From positions 1 to 38,278 of IMG/VR virus record IMGVR_UViG_3300010392_000311: 38,278 nucleotides of DNA; one strand, 5' to 3'. This DNA is from a virus. The translations under genes and the position numbers were made by a program. This document shows, one piece after another, positions 31,313 through 38,278 of the stretch (position 1 is the first letter of the stretch; each line of letters begins with the position of its first letter). The notes beneath the pieces were generated by a model that worked only from the letters and a program-made list of their open reading frames with translations, had not been told where the DNA came from and did not search any database.

Positions 31313-32428
31313 TTACGGGGCCGGGCGGGCAGCAGCTGCGCCAAGCGTGATGTTTTCGACCAGGACAACAAGTTCGTAGTCTTCAACCACGTAATCCATG
31401 TTGACGCTTTCGTAATTGGCGATCCGGTCATAATCGGGTTCATCCACCAGACGGCGGCGGCGCGTGCCTTCCTGATTGTAGATCGACAGATTATCGAGCC
31501 GGGTGATCAGAACGGCATTGGCCGGGAAGTATGGCACCTGCACAGCGGGCAGGCCGCCCAGCGTTTTGGTGGAACGCAGGATGCGGTCGGTTGCTTCCAC
31601 TTCCGTGGCCGTTGCGCCAGTGTTCTGGGCGATGCTGAAAAGCTTGTCATCCACCAGATCGGCACCGACGATCACAACCAGTTCAGTGTCGCGGCGGTGC
31701 CATTCAGGCATCATCCGCTTGGCATCCAGAACCAGCGCATCCAGCGACGAATAATCGGCTTCGCCGGTGATGGCATTGTCCAGATTGGCGTCATACAGCG
31801 TGGCATCCGCCTTGACGAAAATCGCCTTCAGCGCATCATCATTGCTGCCATCGCTGTGGACGGTCAGATTGCCATCATCGAAAACCTGGGCGGGGGCCGT
31901 GGTGCGAATTTTATGCAGCCAGCCTTCAGCCAAATCCTGCAACAGCGGATAGGTGACGATATCGGTGGTGGCGGCGCGACTTGTGCCGTTCCAGCCAGCC
32001 ATGATCAGATCGCGGCCCTGCTGTTTCAGGATCGCCATTGCCAGCAGGCGTTCAAAATCGGGCTTGTGCCGCCATGCATCCAGCTTGTCATACCGGCGCG
32101 ACCAGTCGAAATTGGTCTGCAAGCAATTGTAAGTGTTGGATTCGCCATTATCGGTCGGATCGGACGGATTGCGGCGCGTGCCGCCAGATGTATCCGTGCG
32201 CGATGCGATAGGGCGGGTGCTTTCCAGCGCCAGCGTCTGGCCGCTTTGCTGCGGCACATTTTCAATGTTGATCAGGCCAAGGAATTCAATGGTTTCCTTC
32301 AGCTTTTCTTCAAAACGCTGTTCAACCACCGGATCGACGGCGAAAGTCTGGGCGGGGACTTCGATCGAGTTCAACAGGGCGATGGTCGAAACATAGCTGT
32401 TGAACAGAACGCGGGTTTTGGGATTCAT
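31313..32428 (-). CDS. N: Major capsid protein (P2 gpN-like)
   Basis: This 371-aa protein begins MNPKTRVLFNSYVSTIALLN, with LINIENVPQQSGQTLALEST, WRHKPDFERLLAMAILKQQG and ALVLDAKRMMPEWHRRDTEL, all hallmarks of P2 gpN (HK97 fold). It is processed after assembly with O in P2; the N-terminal site here is not obvious. GpN-like length. Confidence 0.93.
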   Translation of the reverse strand: MNPKTRVLFNSYVSTIALLNSIEVPAQTFAVDPVVEQRFEEKLKETIEFLGLINIENVPQQSGQTLALESTRPIASRTDTSGGTRRNPSDPTDNGESNTYNCLQTNFDWSRRYDKLDAWRHKPDFERLLAMAILKQQGRDLIMAGWNGTSRAATTDIVTYPLLQDLAEGWLHKIRTTAPAQVFDDGNLTVHSDGSNDDALKAIFVKADATLYDANLDNAITGEADYSSLDALVLDAKRMMPEWHRRDTELVVIVGADLVDDKLFSIAQNTGATATEVEATDRILRSTKTLGGLPAVQVPYFPANAVLITRLDNLSIYNQEGTRRRRLVDEPDYDRIANYESVNMDYVVEDYELVVLVENITLGAAAARPAP

Positions 32429-32474
32429 GGGATTGTTCCTTCAGCGGATATCGATTGCGCGCGGATCGTGATGG

Positions 32475-33314
32475 TCAGAATTCGGCCTTGATGGCGTCAC
32501 CGCCGCCAGTGCCGGTGGGGCGGGTGCGGTAACTGTCAGGCTTCGTTTTTTCGATGGCAGCAGACAGGGTGGAAACGTCTTCAGTCAGCTTGCCGATCTT
32601 GGCCGCTGTGGCATCATTCGATGCCTTGAAGGCGGCTTCCAGCTTGCCCAGACCTTCAGCCATGACAGTGGCAAATTGTGCCATCTGGTCAGTCTGCGCC
32701 GGTTCCGCAGGTGTGGTGGCTGGGGCGGCAGGTTGGGCCGTTTCCGGCTTTGCCATGTCGGTGAAGAATTTCTTCATCGCGGCGAAGGCACCTGCCGCCT
32801 CGCTGGTTGCGGCTGCTTCCTCTTCAAATTCGACCGCGAAGGGATCGGACAGCGCAATCAGGTTTTCCTTGCGCGCTTCATCGCGCGTGCTGAATTGCAG
32901 GATTTCAGTGCCCAGGCTGGCCGGGCTGTCAGTCAGCGCCATGCCCACCAGGTAAGCCTTGCCGGTATTGGCAAAGTTGGGATTGATTTCGACGCTGGAA
33001 AAAACCTTCTGATCAGCCTTTGTCAGTTCTTTCGCCTGATCGTTCACGTCAAAGCTGGCATAGAGGGCCAGGCGTTTTTCATCCTTGCCGCCAATCTTCA
33101 GCGTGATTTCTTCCGTCTTCACCGCATCGATCGATCCATAGGAATTGAAGGGCGGTTCGGGCGAATAGCCGCGCAGATGTTCGCAATTGATGCGCGCGGT
33201 ATAGGTTGCGCGGTCATAGGTGGCGGCCATCTGTTCGATATGGGCGCGTTCGATCTTGCGACCGTCAACGGTATCGCCTTCAACGGCAACGCGGAAGAAC
33301 TTGGATTTGGCCAT
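32475..33314 (-). CDS. O: Capsid scaffold and protease (P2 gpO-like)
   Basis: This 279-aa protein combines an N-terminal serine protease with a C-terminal scaffold. Candidate catalytic residues are Asp17, His46 (INCEHLRG) and Ser106/107 (KVFSSVEINP), matching the Asp-His-Ser order in P2 gpO. LVGMALTDSPASLGTEILQF is conserved. The C-terminal half is Ala/Glu-rich and helical. First gene of the leftward O-N-M-L-X-R-S unit, with AGGAG 10 nt upstream. Confidence 0.93.
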   Translation of the reverse strand: MAKSKFFRVAVEGDTVDGRKIERAHIEQMAATYDRATYTARINCEHLRGYSPEPPFNSYGSIDAVKTEEITLKIGGKDEKRLALYASFDVNDQAKELTKADQKVFSSVEINPNFANTGKAYLVGMALTDSPASLGTEILQFSTRDEARKENLIALSDPFAVEFEEEAAATSEAAGAFAAMKKFFTDMAKPETAQPAAPATTPAEPAQTDQMAQFATVMAEGLGKLEAAFKASNDATAAKIGKLTEDVSTLSAAIEKTKPDSYRTRPTGTGGGDAIKAEF

Positions 33315-33399
33315 GACAGGCAGCTCCTGGGATCAGTTTCGGGTGAGCGTCTGGCACCCATTCCGCACTGAACCGGCCCATTCGGGCAACGCCACCCGC

Positions 33400-33420
33400 T
33401 TGTGATGCCGTGCACCACAA
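33400..33420. promoter_or_regulatory. Late-activator dyad, copy 3 (O / P divergent)
   Basis: TTGTGATG-CCGT-GCACCACAA lies between leftward O and rightward P. In P2 the divergent P and O promoters occupy the same place. It is centred at 33410, 59 bp before a possible P start at 33469 and 74 bp before 33484. Confidence 0.74.
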
Positions 33421-33483
33421 ATGGCGCGCGATGATTGGCTGCACGCGCGCCCGCACCATGCGCGCGATATGCCAGAACCCACC

Positions 33484-35280
33484 ATGCCTGTTCCCATCCC
33501 ATATGACGCGCGAAGGATTGCGCGCGGGTATTACTGGCGGGGCTGGGGCGTCACCGAACTGGCGCGGGAAATGGGGCTGAAACCCACCACGGTGCAAAGC
33601 TGGAAAGAACGCGACGGGTGGGATGATGACCCGGTAATCCGCCGCGTGGAAGACAGCCTGGAAATGCGGATGAACCAGCTGATCTTCAAGGAAAGCAAGA
33701 GCGGCCATGATTTCAAGGAAATTGACCTGCTGGGCCGCCAGATCGAACGTATGGCCCGCGTGCGCCGGTACGAGGCACCGGGCGGCCATGAAGGCGATCT
33801 GAACCCCAAGGTCGCCAATCGCAACGCCGCACCCAAAAAGAAGGCAGCGAAAAACCTGATCACGCCGGATGAAGTGATCCAGCTGCGCGATGCGCTGAAG
33901 GATCTGTGTTTCGGATATCAGGATACATGGTGGCAGAACGTATCGCGCCGCACACGTTTCCTGCTGAAAAGCCGCCAGATCGGCGCGACATTCTACTTCG
34001 CGCTGGAAGCATTGGTGCGCGGGCTGGAAACCGGCAACAACCAGATATTCATTTCCGCCAGCAGGGCGCAGGCGAATAATTTCCGCAGCTATATCATCCA
34101 GTTCGTGTTCAAGGTGCTGGGCAAGGATTTGAAGGGCGAACATCTGACCATCCAGCGCGGGGAAAGCGAGGATGGGGAGGCGCTGGAACCCTTCACCATG
34201 TATTTCCTGGGCACCAATTATCGCACAGCCCAAAGCTATCACGGTGATGTCTATATCGATGAAGTTTTCTGGATTTACGGCTTTGACCAGCTGAACAAGG
34301 TCGCATCTGCGATGGCTTCGCAGAAACGGTATCACAAAACGTATTTTTCAACGCCCAGCACCATCAACCATGAAGCCTATCCCATGTGGAGCGGCGAACG
34401 GTTCAACAAACGCCGCCCGAAGAACGAACAGATCAAGATCGATATCGGGCACAAGGTGCTGAAGGATGGCAAATCCGGCGCTGACCGCATCTGGCGGCAC
34501 ATCGTCAACATTCACGATGCAGAGGAACAGGGCTGTGACCTGTTCGACATTGAAGAACTGAAATTTGAATATTCAGTCGATGAATTCAACAATCTGTTCC
34601 TGTGTGACTTTGTCGATGACAGCCAGTCCAGCTTCCCCTTGGCATTGGTGCAGCCATGCATGGTTGATAGCTGGGATGTGTGGAAGGATTTCCAGCCATA
34701 CGCACTGCGCCCCTTTGCCGATGGCGAAGTGTGGATTGGTTATGACCCCGCCGAAAGCGAAGATGGCGACAATGCCAGCTGCGTTGTGGTGGCTCCGCCA
34801 GCGGGTGGCAAGGGTAAATTCCGGGTGCTGGAAAAGCTGACATGGAAGGGCAAGGATTACGAAGCGCAGGCCGCTGAAATCCGCAAGCTGACCCGCAAAT
34901 ATCGCGTCACCGAAATTGCGATTGATGGCACCGGCATGGGATCGGCAGTCTATCAGCTGGTGTCCAAATTCTTCCCGATGGCGCGGCGGATCGATTATTC
35001 ACCGTTGGTCAAGACGCAGATGGTGCTGAAGGCCAAGAACGTCTTCAGCAAAAGGCGGATCGAATTCGATTCCGGGTGGACCGATCTGGCCCGCGCCCTG
35101 ATGTCGATCCATCCCCAGCTGACCAAGGGTCAAAAGCATATCACCTATGTCGCGCGGCGCAGTGCGGAAACCGGCCACGGCGATCTGGCCTGGGCGCTGC
35201 TGCACGCGCTTTTCTGTGAACCAATGGATGCCACTGATGGTGGCGGCATCCGCAAATCCAGTGTGGAGGTCAACCGATGA
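33484..35280 (+). CDS. P: Terminase large subunit ATPase (P2 gpP-like)
   Basis: This ~598-aa motor protein has an N-terminal HTH (YYWRGWGVTELAREMGLKPT, then TVQSWKERDGW), a Walker A-like LLKSRQIGAT (about 160-169), Walker B VYIDEVFWIYG, and a nuclease domain with WIGYDPAESEDGDNASCVV and EIAIDGTGMGSAVYQLV. The length matches P2 P. Start uncertain (33484 or 33469; neither has a strong ribosome site). It overlaps Q by ATGA. Confidence 0.93.
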   Translation: MPVPIPYDARRIARGYYWRGWGVTELAREMGLKPTTVQSWKERDGWDDDPVIRRVEDSLEMRMNQLIFKESKSGHDFKEIDLLGRQIERMARVRRYEAPGGHEGDLNPKVANRNAAPKKKAAKNLITPDEVIQLRDALKDLCFGYQDTWWQNVSRRTRFLLKSRQIGATFYFALEALVRGLETGNNQIFISASRAQANNFRSYIIQFVFKVLGKDLKGEHLTIQRGESEDGEALEPFTMYFLGTNYRTAQSYHGDVYIDEVFWIYGFDQLNKVASAMASQKRYHKTYFSTPSTINHEAYPMWSGERFNKRRPKNEQIKIDIGHKVLKDGKSGADRIWRHIVNIHDAEEQGCDLFDIEELKFEYSVDEFNNLFLCDFVDDSQSSFPLALVQPCMVDSWDVWKDFQPYALRPFADGEVWIGYDPAESEDGDNASCVVVAPPAGGKGKFRVLEKLTWKGKDYEAQAAEIRKLTRKYRVTEIAIDGTGMGSAVYQLVSKFFPMARRIDYSPLVKTQMVLKAKNVFSKRRIEFDSGWTDLARALMSIHPQLTKGQKHITYVARRSAETGHGDLAWALLHALFCEPMDATDGGGIRKSSVEVNR

Positions 35281-36287
35281 ATGCTCAAGTGAAGAAGGCG
35301 GAGGGCAAAGTCACCGCCTTTGCGCTGGATGATGCCGTCAGCGTGATGGAGCGGCGCGATCTGTTGGGCTATGTCGAATGCTGGTGGAATGGCCGCTGGT
35401 ATGAACCGCCGGTGCGGCCCAAGCACCTTTCGCAGCTGTTGCAGGCCAGCGCCCATCATGGCAGCGCCATCCGCGTAAAGCGGAACCTGCTGGTCAAGCA
35501 TTTCCTGCCGCACAGCCTGTTCATCCGGGATGAATTTGCCCGTTTCGTGCTGGATTTTCTGGTGATGGGCAATGCCTATCTGGAAAACGTGCCGAACATT
35601 GCCGGGCGCACCGCCATGCTGAAGAACAGCCTGGCCATCAACACACGGCGCGGCAAGGATGGGGTTTACTGGTTTGTCGAAAAATTCACCGATCCCCATC
35701 AGTTTGAACCGGGGCGCATCCTGCACCTGACCGAACATGACGTGTCGCAGGAATTGTATGGCAAGCCGGAATATCTTTCTGCCGTTCAGTCGCTGTTGCT
35801 CAATGAAAATGCCACGCTGTTCCGCCGCCGCTATTACCTCAATGGCGCGCATGCGGGCTTTGTCTTCTATCTCTCCGAAACGTCCATGACCGATGCGGAT
35901 ACCGATGCGATCAGGAAGGCGCTGCGCGATGCCCAGGGCAAGGGGAATTTCCGCAACCTGTTCCTGCACGCGCCGGGCGGAAAGAAAGACGGGGTGCAGA
36001 TCATCCCCATCAGCGAAGTCGCGGCCAAGGATGAATTTCTGAACATCAAGAACGTGACGCGCGATGATATTCTGGCCGCGCACCGCGTGCCGCCGCAGCT
36101 GCTGGGCGTGATCCCGCAGACCGCCGGTGGCTTTGGCGATGTGCGCACCGCCAATGACGTGTTCTTCGCCAATGAAATCGAACCGCTGATGGAACGGTTG
36201 AAGGAAGTGAACGAAATGCTGGGGCAGGAAGTGGTTCGGTTTTCCGAATATCAGCCTGCCAATGGCGCTAGTGGCTCCGCGCCCTGA
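35277..36287 (+). CDS. Q: Portal protein (P2 gpQ-like)
   Basis: This 336-aa portal contains WNGRWYEPPVRPKHLSQLLQ, then LVKHFLPHSLFIRDEFARFV, LTEHDVSQELYGKPEYLSAV and HRVPPQLLGVIPQTAGGFGD, a near-diagnostic pattern for the PBSX/P2 portal family. It forms the dodecameric DNA channel. Its last 20 nt overlap the convergent BRO gene. Confidence 0.94.
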   Translation: MNAQVKKAEGKVTAFALDDAVSVMERRDLLGYVECWWNGRWYEPPVRPKHLSQLLQASAHHGSAIRVKRNLLVKHFLPHSLFIRDEFARFVLDFLVMGNAYLENVPNIAGRTAMLKNSLAINTRRGKDGVYWFVEKFTDPHQFEPGRILHLTEHDVSQELYGKPEYLSAVQSLLLNENATLFRRRYYLNGAHAGFVFYLSETSMTDADTDAIRKALRDAQGKGNFRNLFLHAPGGKKDGVQIIPISEVAAKDEFLNIKNVTRDDILAAHRVPPQLLGVIPQTAGGFGDVRTANDVFFANEIEPLMERLKEVNEMLGQEVVRFSEYQPANGASGSAP

Positions 36288-36978
36288 TTGCTTCGGCTCG
36301 GCCCAACAGTAATGCCCGTTCTTCCGGTTCGGCTAGTGTAAGCGCCTCGGCAAGTGTCGTTGCGTTTTCGTTGAACTGGCGGCGACCGTGGATGACATAG
36401 AACAGGTCGATTCCTTGGTTCATCAGGCGCAGCCAGTCACCATTGCGACTGAACCGCTTAACCAGCCCATCGCGCATTAGCTTGATCGCGCGTAGTTGGT
36501 TGTCGCTGAATATACCTGTGGCAGCGAACGCAAACCCTTCATTGCGTTCGTGCCAATGGGCGATTTCTTCCAGCAGGCGTTCGGCCTGTGTTGCGGGAAC
36601 AACCGGCTGCTGCATGGGAGCATTGATGTCATCAAGCAGCGGTTGGGGTGGGGGATACTGCCCCCATTTGCGTATCGATGGCAGGACATCAGTGAACAGC
36701 CAACGTGCAAATGCCTTAGCTTCTGCCTTTCGACTGTTTAGTGTTAATGCATAGACACCAGCCTCATTGATGATGTTCATCCGTCGCCGCTGCCCGGACC
36801 TGCCCTCCCTAATGGTTAGGTCAGCTTTTTGATAATCTTCGAGTCGGTTCGCGAGTTTCGTTGGATTGGATAGCCCAAGGGCTGCCGCAACGTCTGCTAG
36901 CACCCACCATGGTTCACCGTCGCGCATCACCATGCGAACATCCGCGGCCTCGAAATGCAGCGGGATGAGGGCGCTCAT
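36268..36978 (-). CDS. BRO-N domain phage antirepressor-like protein
   Basis: This 236-aa protein has an N-terminal BRO domain: VRMVMRDGEPWWVLADVAAA, LGLSNPTKLANRLEDYQK, then INEAGVYALTLNSRKAEAKA and FARWLFTDVLPSIRKWG. Such proteins act as DNA-binding antirepressors. The C-terminal half (LLEEIAHWHERNEGF, IKLMRDGLVKRFSRNGDW) is not recognised. It opposes Q and shares 20 nt with it, and its codon use is visibly less GC-rich than its neighbours, suggesting a late-acquired moron. The ATG overlaps the stop of an RHH remnant. Confidence 0.88.
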   Translation of the reverse strand: MSALIPLHFEAADVRMVMRDGEPWWVLADVAAALGLSNPTKLANRLEDYQKADLTIREGRSGQRRRMNIINEAGVYALTLNSRKAEAKAFARWLFTDVLPSIRKWGQYPPPQPLLDDINAPMQQPVVPATQAERLLEEIAHWHERNEGFAFAATGIFSDNQLRAIKLMRDGLVKRFSRNGDWLRLMNQGIDLFYVIHGRRQFNENATTLAEALTLAEPEERALLLGRAEAIRARSH

Positions 36979-37082
36979 TTCGACTGCACTGGTTGATTCA
37001 ATCCCTTCTGGATTAGCTGACGGATGGCTTCTGCCCGCGACGCAACGCGATGCTTGAAACGATAATCGTCGATCTTCTCGAA
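36975..37082 (-). pseudogene. Truncated ribbon-helix-helix (Arc/CopG-like) gene
   Basis: The 35 codons beginning FEKIDDYRFKHRVASRAEAI and continuing RQLIQKGLN read as the C-terminal two-thirds of an RHH repressor or antitoxin. A TAG stop (37083-37085) sits immediately upstream in frame and there is no ATG, GTG or TTG before residue 28, so the N-terminal DNA-binding strand is missing. The hairpin at 37102-37123 lies just upstream of the break. Its stop still overlaps the BRO ATG as ATGA. Confidence 0.6.
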
Positions 37083-37101
37083 CTAGTCAGTCAGTATAGC
37101 G

Positions 37102-37123
37102 CCGCCGCCTGAAAAGGCGGTGG
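37102..37123. other. GC hairpin with GAAA loop
   Basis: CCGCCGCCT-GAAA-AGGCGGTGG forms a 9-bp stem (one G-T pair). It lies directly 3' of the 55-aa gene, in the position of a terminator, but no T-run follows on the minus strand. It also marks the point where the RHH gene is cut. Confidence 0.55.
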
Positions 37124-37126
37124 TTG

Positions 37127-37294
37127 CTATGCGCCAGATCGCCGGGGCTTCGGCACCTGCATCTTGGACGCAAGTGCCCGTATCTCTTGCCGCCGCGATC
37201 GGTGGACGAAAACTTGCACCTGAACAACGCCGGATGACGCTTTGCGCGCGCGGTATGCGGCCTGCCGCTGTGCATTGGTGACATCGAATGACAT
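37127..37294 (-). CDS. 55-aa basic protein
   Basis: A short frame beginning MSFDVTNAQRQAAYRARKAS followed by SGVVQVQVFVHRSRRQEIRA. The pattern (RQAAYRAR, one beta strand, then an Arg-rich helix) resembles small RHH-like proteins common in alphaproteobacterial phages and TA loci. GGGAAG lies 8 nt upstream of the ATG. Two 13-bp repeats lie in its upstream region. A role as regulator of the BRO cassette is inference. Confidence 0.6.
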   Translation of the reverse strand: MSFDVTNAQRQAAYRARKASSGVVQVQVFVHRSRRQEIRALASKMQVPKPRRSGA

Positions 37295-37331
37295 AGATCG
37301 ATCTTCCCGAATATGGCGAGCGGCATCACTT

Positions 37332-37379
37332 CGTTACTAGTTGCATCGGCCATGCACAAGAATGACCGTTACTAGTTGC
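37332..37379. repeat. Two 13-bp direct repeats CGTTACTAGTTGC
   Basis: Exact copies at 37332-37344 and 37367-37379, 35 bp apart start to start, both containing the palindrome ACTAGT. A third ACTAGT lies at 37082-37087. They sit upstream of the 55-aa gene and could be its operators. Confidence 0.6.
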
Positions 37380-37416
37380 CCGTAGATCGCCTGCAGGGTC
37401 GCTTTCAGCGCGCCAC

Positions 37417-37620
37417 CTATCCGGCGCTCCCCGGCCTCATTGACCTGCCGTATTCGCGCCCAGCGCCCGCCCTGATGCCGTTTTCAGGTATCCCCGGCGC
37501 TGAACCCCGCGCGCCGCGCTCTGCTCCCCCCCTCGCCTGCACGCTTTGTGTATCGAAATTCATGCAGTTGCCCAGATATCGCGCAGCCGCAGCATCCCTG
37601 GCTTTGCGCAGGTTATTCAT
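37417..37620 (-). CDS. Doubtful 67-aa frame over the cos candidate
   Basis: A frame starting MNNLRKARDAAAARYLGNCM, then Gly/Arg-rich low-complexity sequence. The ribosome site is weak and the 3' half is composition-driven. It overlaps the cos-like sequence. I list it because 37380-37700 otherwise holds no gene; it may not be translated. Confidence 0.25.
   Translation of the reverse strand: MNNLRKARDAAAARYLGNCMNFDTQSVQARGGAERGARGSAPGIPENGIRAGAGREYGRSMRPGSAG
37519..37537 (-). other. cos: Candidate cos (packaging) site
   Basis: On the minus strand GGCGAGGGGGGGA (37537 down to 37525) matches 12 of the first 13 bases of the P2/P4 cohesive end (GGCGAGGCGGGGAAAGCAC as I recall it); the rest diverges. 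Its strand and its place between portal gene Q and the attachment site agree with P2. Nothing else in 36988-38150 looks like cos. Confidence 0.4.
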
Positions 37621-37717
37621 AACGCTTGGAAAAATGCGAAATTCAGCACGGAAGTTCTAATCCGAAGCCGTGTTTCGAACATTCGCTTGTCGACCTGATG
37701 ATGGGGGAGGGGTTCAG

Positions 37718-37968
37718 AAACCCTAACATTCCTATTGTGCCTTCTGAAGTTGCGCTGAAACCCGCAGAAATCCGCCATTTTTTTGTGATGATCGCAGGCT
37801 AATATCAACCTTACATGTCCAACACCAAAACCTTATGTCATTGAATTTATTATGTAATAAATTTCAAAATGTTAGGTTTCAAAAAGCTAATCAGGTAAGG
37901 ATCGGGTAAGGTCAAATGTTAGGCCGCAAACCCGCAGAAATCCGCCAATGTTAGGAATGTTAGGGTTT
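37718..37968. other. ori: Candidate replication origin with nested repeats
   Basis: No gene is supported in 37660-38150. This segment has a 17-bp perfect inverted repeat at its borders (37718-37734 and 37952-37968), a 20-bp direct repeat (37758-37777 and 37928-37947), and five ATGTTAGG iterons (37869, 37916, 37948, 37957, and inverted at 37722). An AT-only core carries a palindrome with arms AATTTATTA/TAATAAATT (37844-37863). Iterons plus an AT-rich unwinding element are the usual signs of a theta origin. Confidence 0.55.
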
Positions 37969-38061
37969 TTCAGCCCCCCCCCTAGGGCTTCCGGCATTGC
38001 GCCGGTGTGCTGAAGTGATCCATTCATTCTGCGCAATCCTACAAGGAATGCTCAAAAAAAT

Positions 38062-38089
38062 GGCTGGCGCACTGTGACGTGGGCCAGCC
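38062..38089. other. Inverted repeat near attR
   Basis: GGCTGGC (38062-38068) and GCCAGCC (38083-38089) lie 63 bp before attR. It could be an arm site or simple structure; nothing further is seen between the origin-like region and attR. Confidence 0.3.
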
Positions 38090-38151
38090 TGGTTGGTCGA
38101 TGCAGGATTATGCGAAGGGCTATGCGGCGATCAAAAGCTTATGACATTGAC

Positions 38152-38172
38152 CAAATCCAACCCCCGCAACCA
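38152..38172. repeat. attR: attR core (21-bp direct repeat)
   Basis: An exact copy of 107-127, the 3' end of the initiator tRNA including CCA, without the rest of the tRNA. It marks the right end of the prophage; 38173-38278 is host flank without a recognisable gene. Confidence 0.9.
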
Positions 38173-38278
38173 GTTGGTTGTCTCCAAATAGCGCTTTCGG
38201 GTGGTTTGCCGTGCGGTTTCCGCTGCTCGCCTTGCTGCGAGATTCTGCGCAACAGCAGCATATCCAATGCCCTAGAAA

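Noticed and set aside
31262-32491. 409-codon plus-strand frame opposite the capsid gene
   Set aside because: Antisense shadow of the P2-like capsid gene N.
33280-34335. 351-codon minus-strand frame opposite the terminase
   Set aside because: Antisense shadow of P; the peptide has no domain and the frame spans the divergent promoter region.
37376-37660. 94-codon plus-strand frame near the right end
   Set aside because: Pro/Ala/Arg-rich composition, no ribosome site, and it overlaps the cos-like sequence.
37617-37808. 63-codon minus-strand frame in the repeat region
   Set aside because: It runs through the direct and inverted repeats of the origin-like segment and shows no domain.
38015-38143. 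Open frame with SMQDYAKGYAAIKSL just before attR
   Set aside because: There is no start codon for most of it and no recognisable family; it may be chance or a remnant.

Overview
This window holds one complete, apparently intact temperate phage of the P2-like type (contractile tail) integrated in an alphaproteobacterial chromosome, most likely a sphingomonad. The host call rests on the high-GC, Gly/Asp/Ala-rich coding style and a GapR-type (DUF2312) protein, a family typical of alphaproteobacteria; the species cannot be named. The element lies between a 21-bp direct repeat: the 3' end of an initiator tRNA gene at the left (tRNA 51-127, attL 107-127) and a displaced copy at 38152-38172 (attR). 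The prophage is about 38.0 kb, with host sequence at 1-106 and 38173-38278.

Left arm, minus strand, 11855 to 84: one tightly packed early operon in which nearly every stop and start codon overlap. In transcription order it encodes a YdaS/Cro-like regulator, an HTH protein, an Ogr/Delta late activator, a Toprim primase-helicase, a GapR-like protein, a run of small accessory proteins, an HD phosphohydrolase, a small P-loop protein, three methyltransferase-like proteins and a large serine integrase. Two genes of 39 and 50 codons are hidden in the overlaps. The control region 11856-11941 carries two matching operators between the Cro-like gene and the CI-like repressor, which reads rightward. Behind the repressor are an Ltp-type lipoprotein (probable superinfection exclusion) and a RelE/Xre toxin-antitoxin pair.

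Structural region: tail genes D, U, T, E/E' (with a -1 frameshift site), FII, FI, W, V (13743-20519), then two small genes, G-like, H, I, J (20565-24294), all leftward. A rightward cassette (24433-28185) interrupts them: holin-like protein, M15 endolysin, a second small membrane protein, Rz/Rz1 spanins and four fibre- or adhesin-like genes. Then come leftward S, R, X, L, a small gene, M, N and O (28199-33314), and rightward terminase P and portal Q (33484-36287).

Three near-identical 21-bp dyads (TTGTGATG-N4-GCACCACAA at 20529, 24341 and 33400) sit at the head of all five inferred late transcription units. They are the best candidates for the binding site of the phage's Ogr-like activator.

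Right end: a BRO-N antirepressor, a broken ribbon-helix-helix gene, a 55-aa gene with repeated upstream elements, a P2-like cos candidate, and an AT-rich repeat-dense segment (37718-37968) that looks like a replication origin. The element thus combines P2-type virion genes and late control with a non-P2 replication module and a serine rather than tyrosine integrase.
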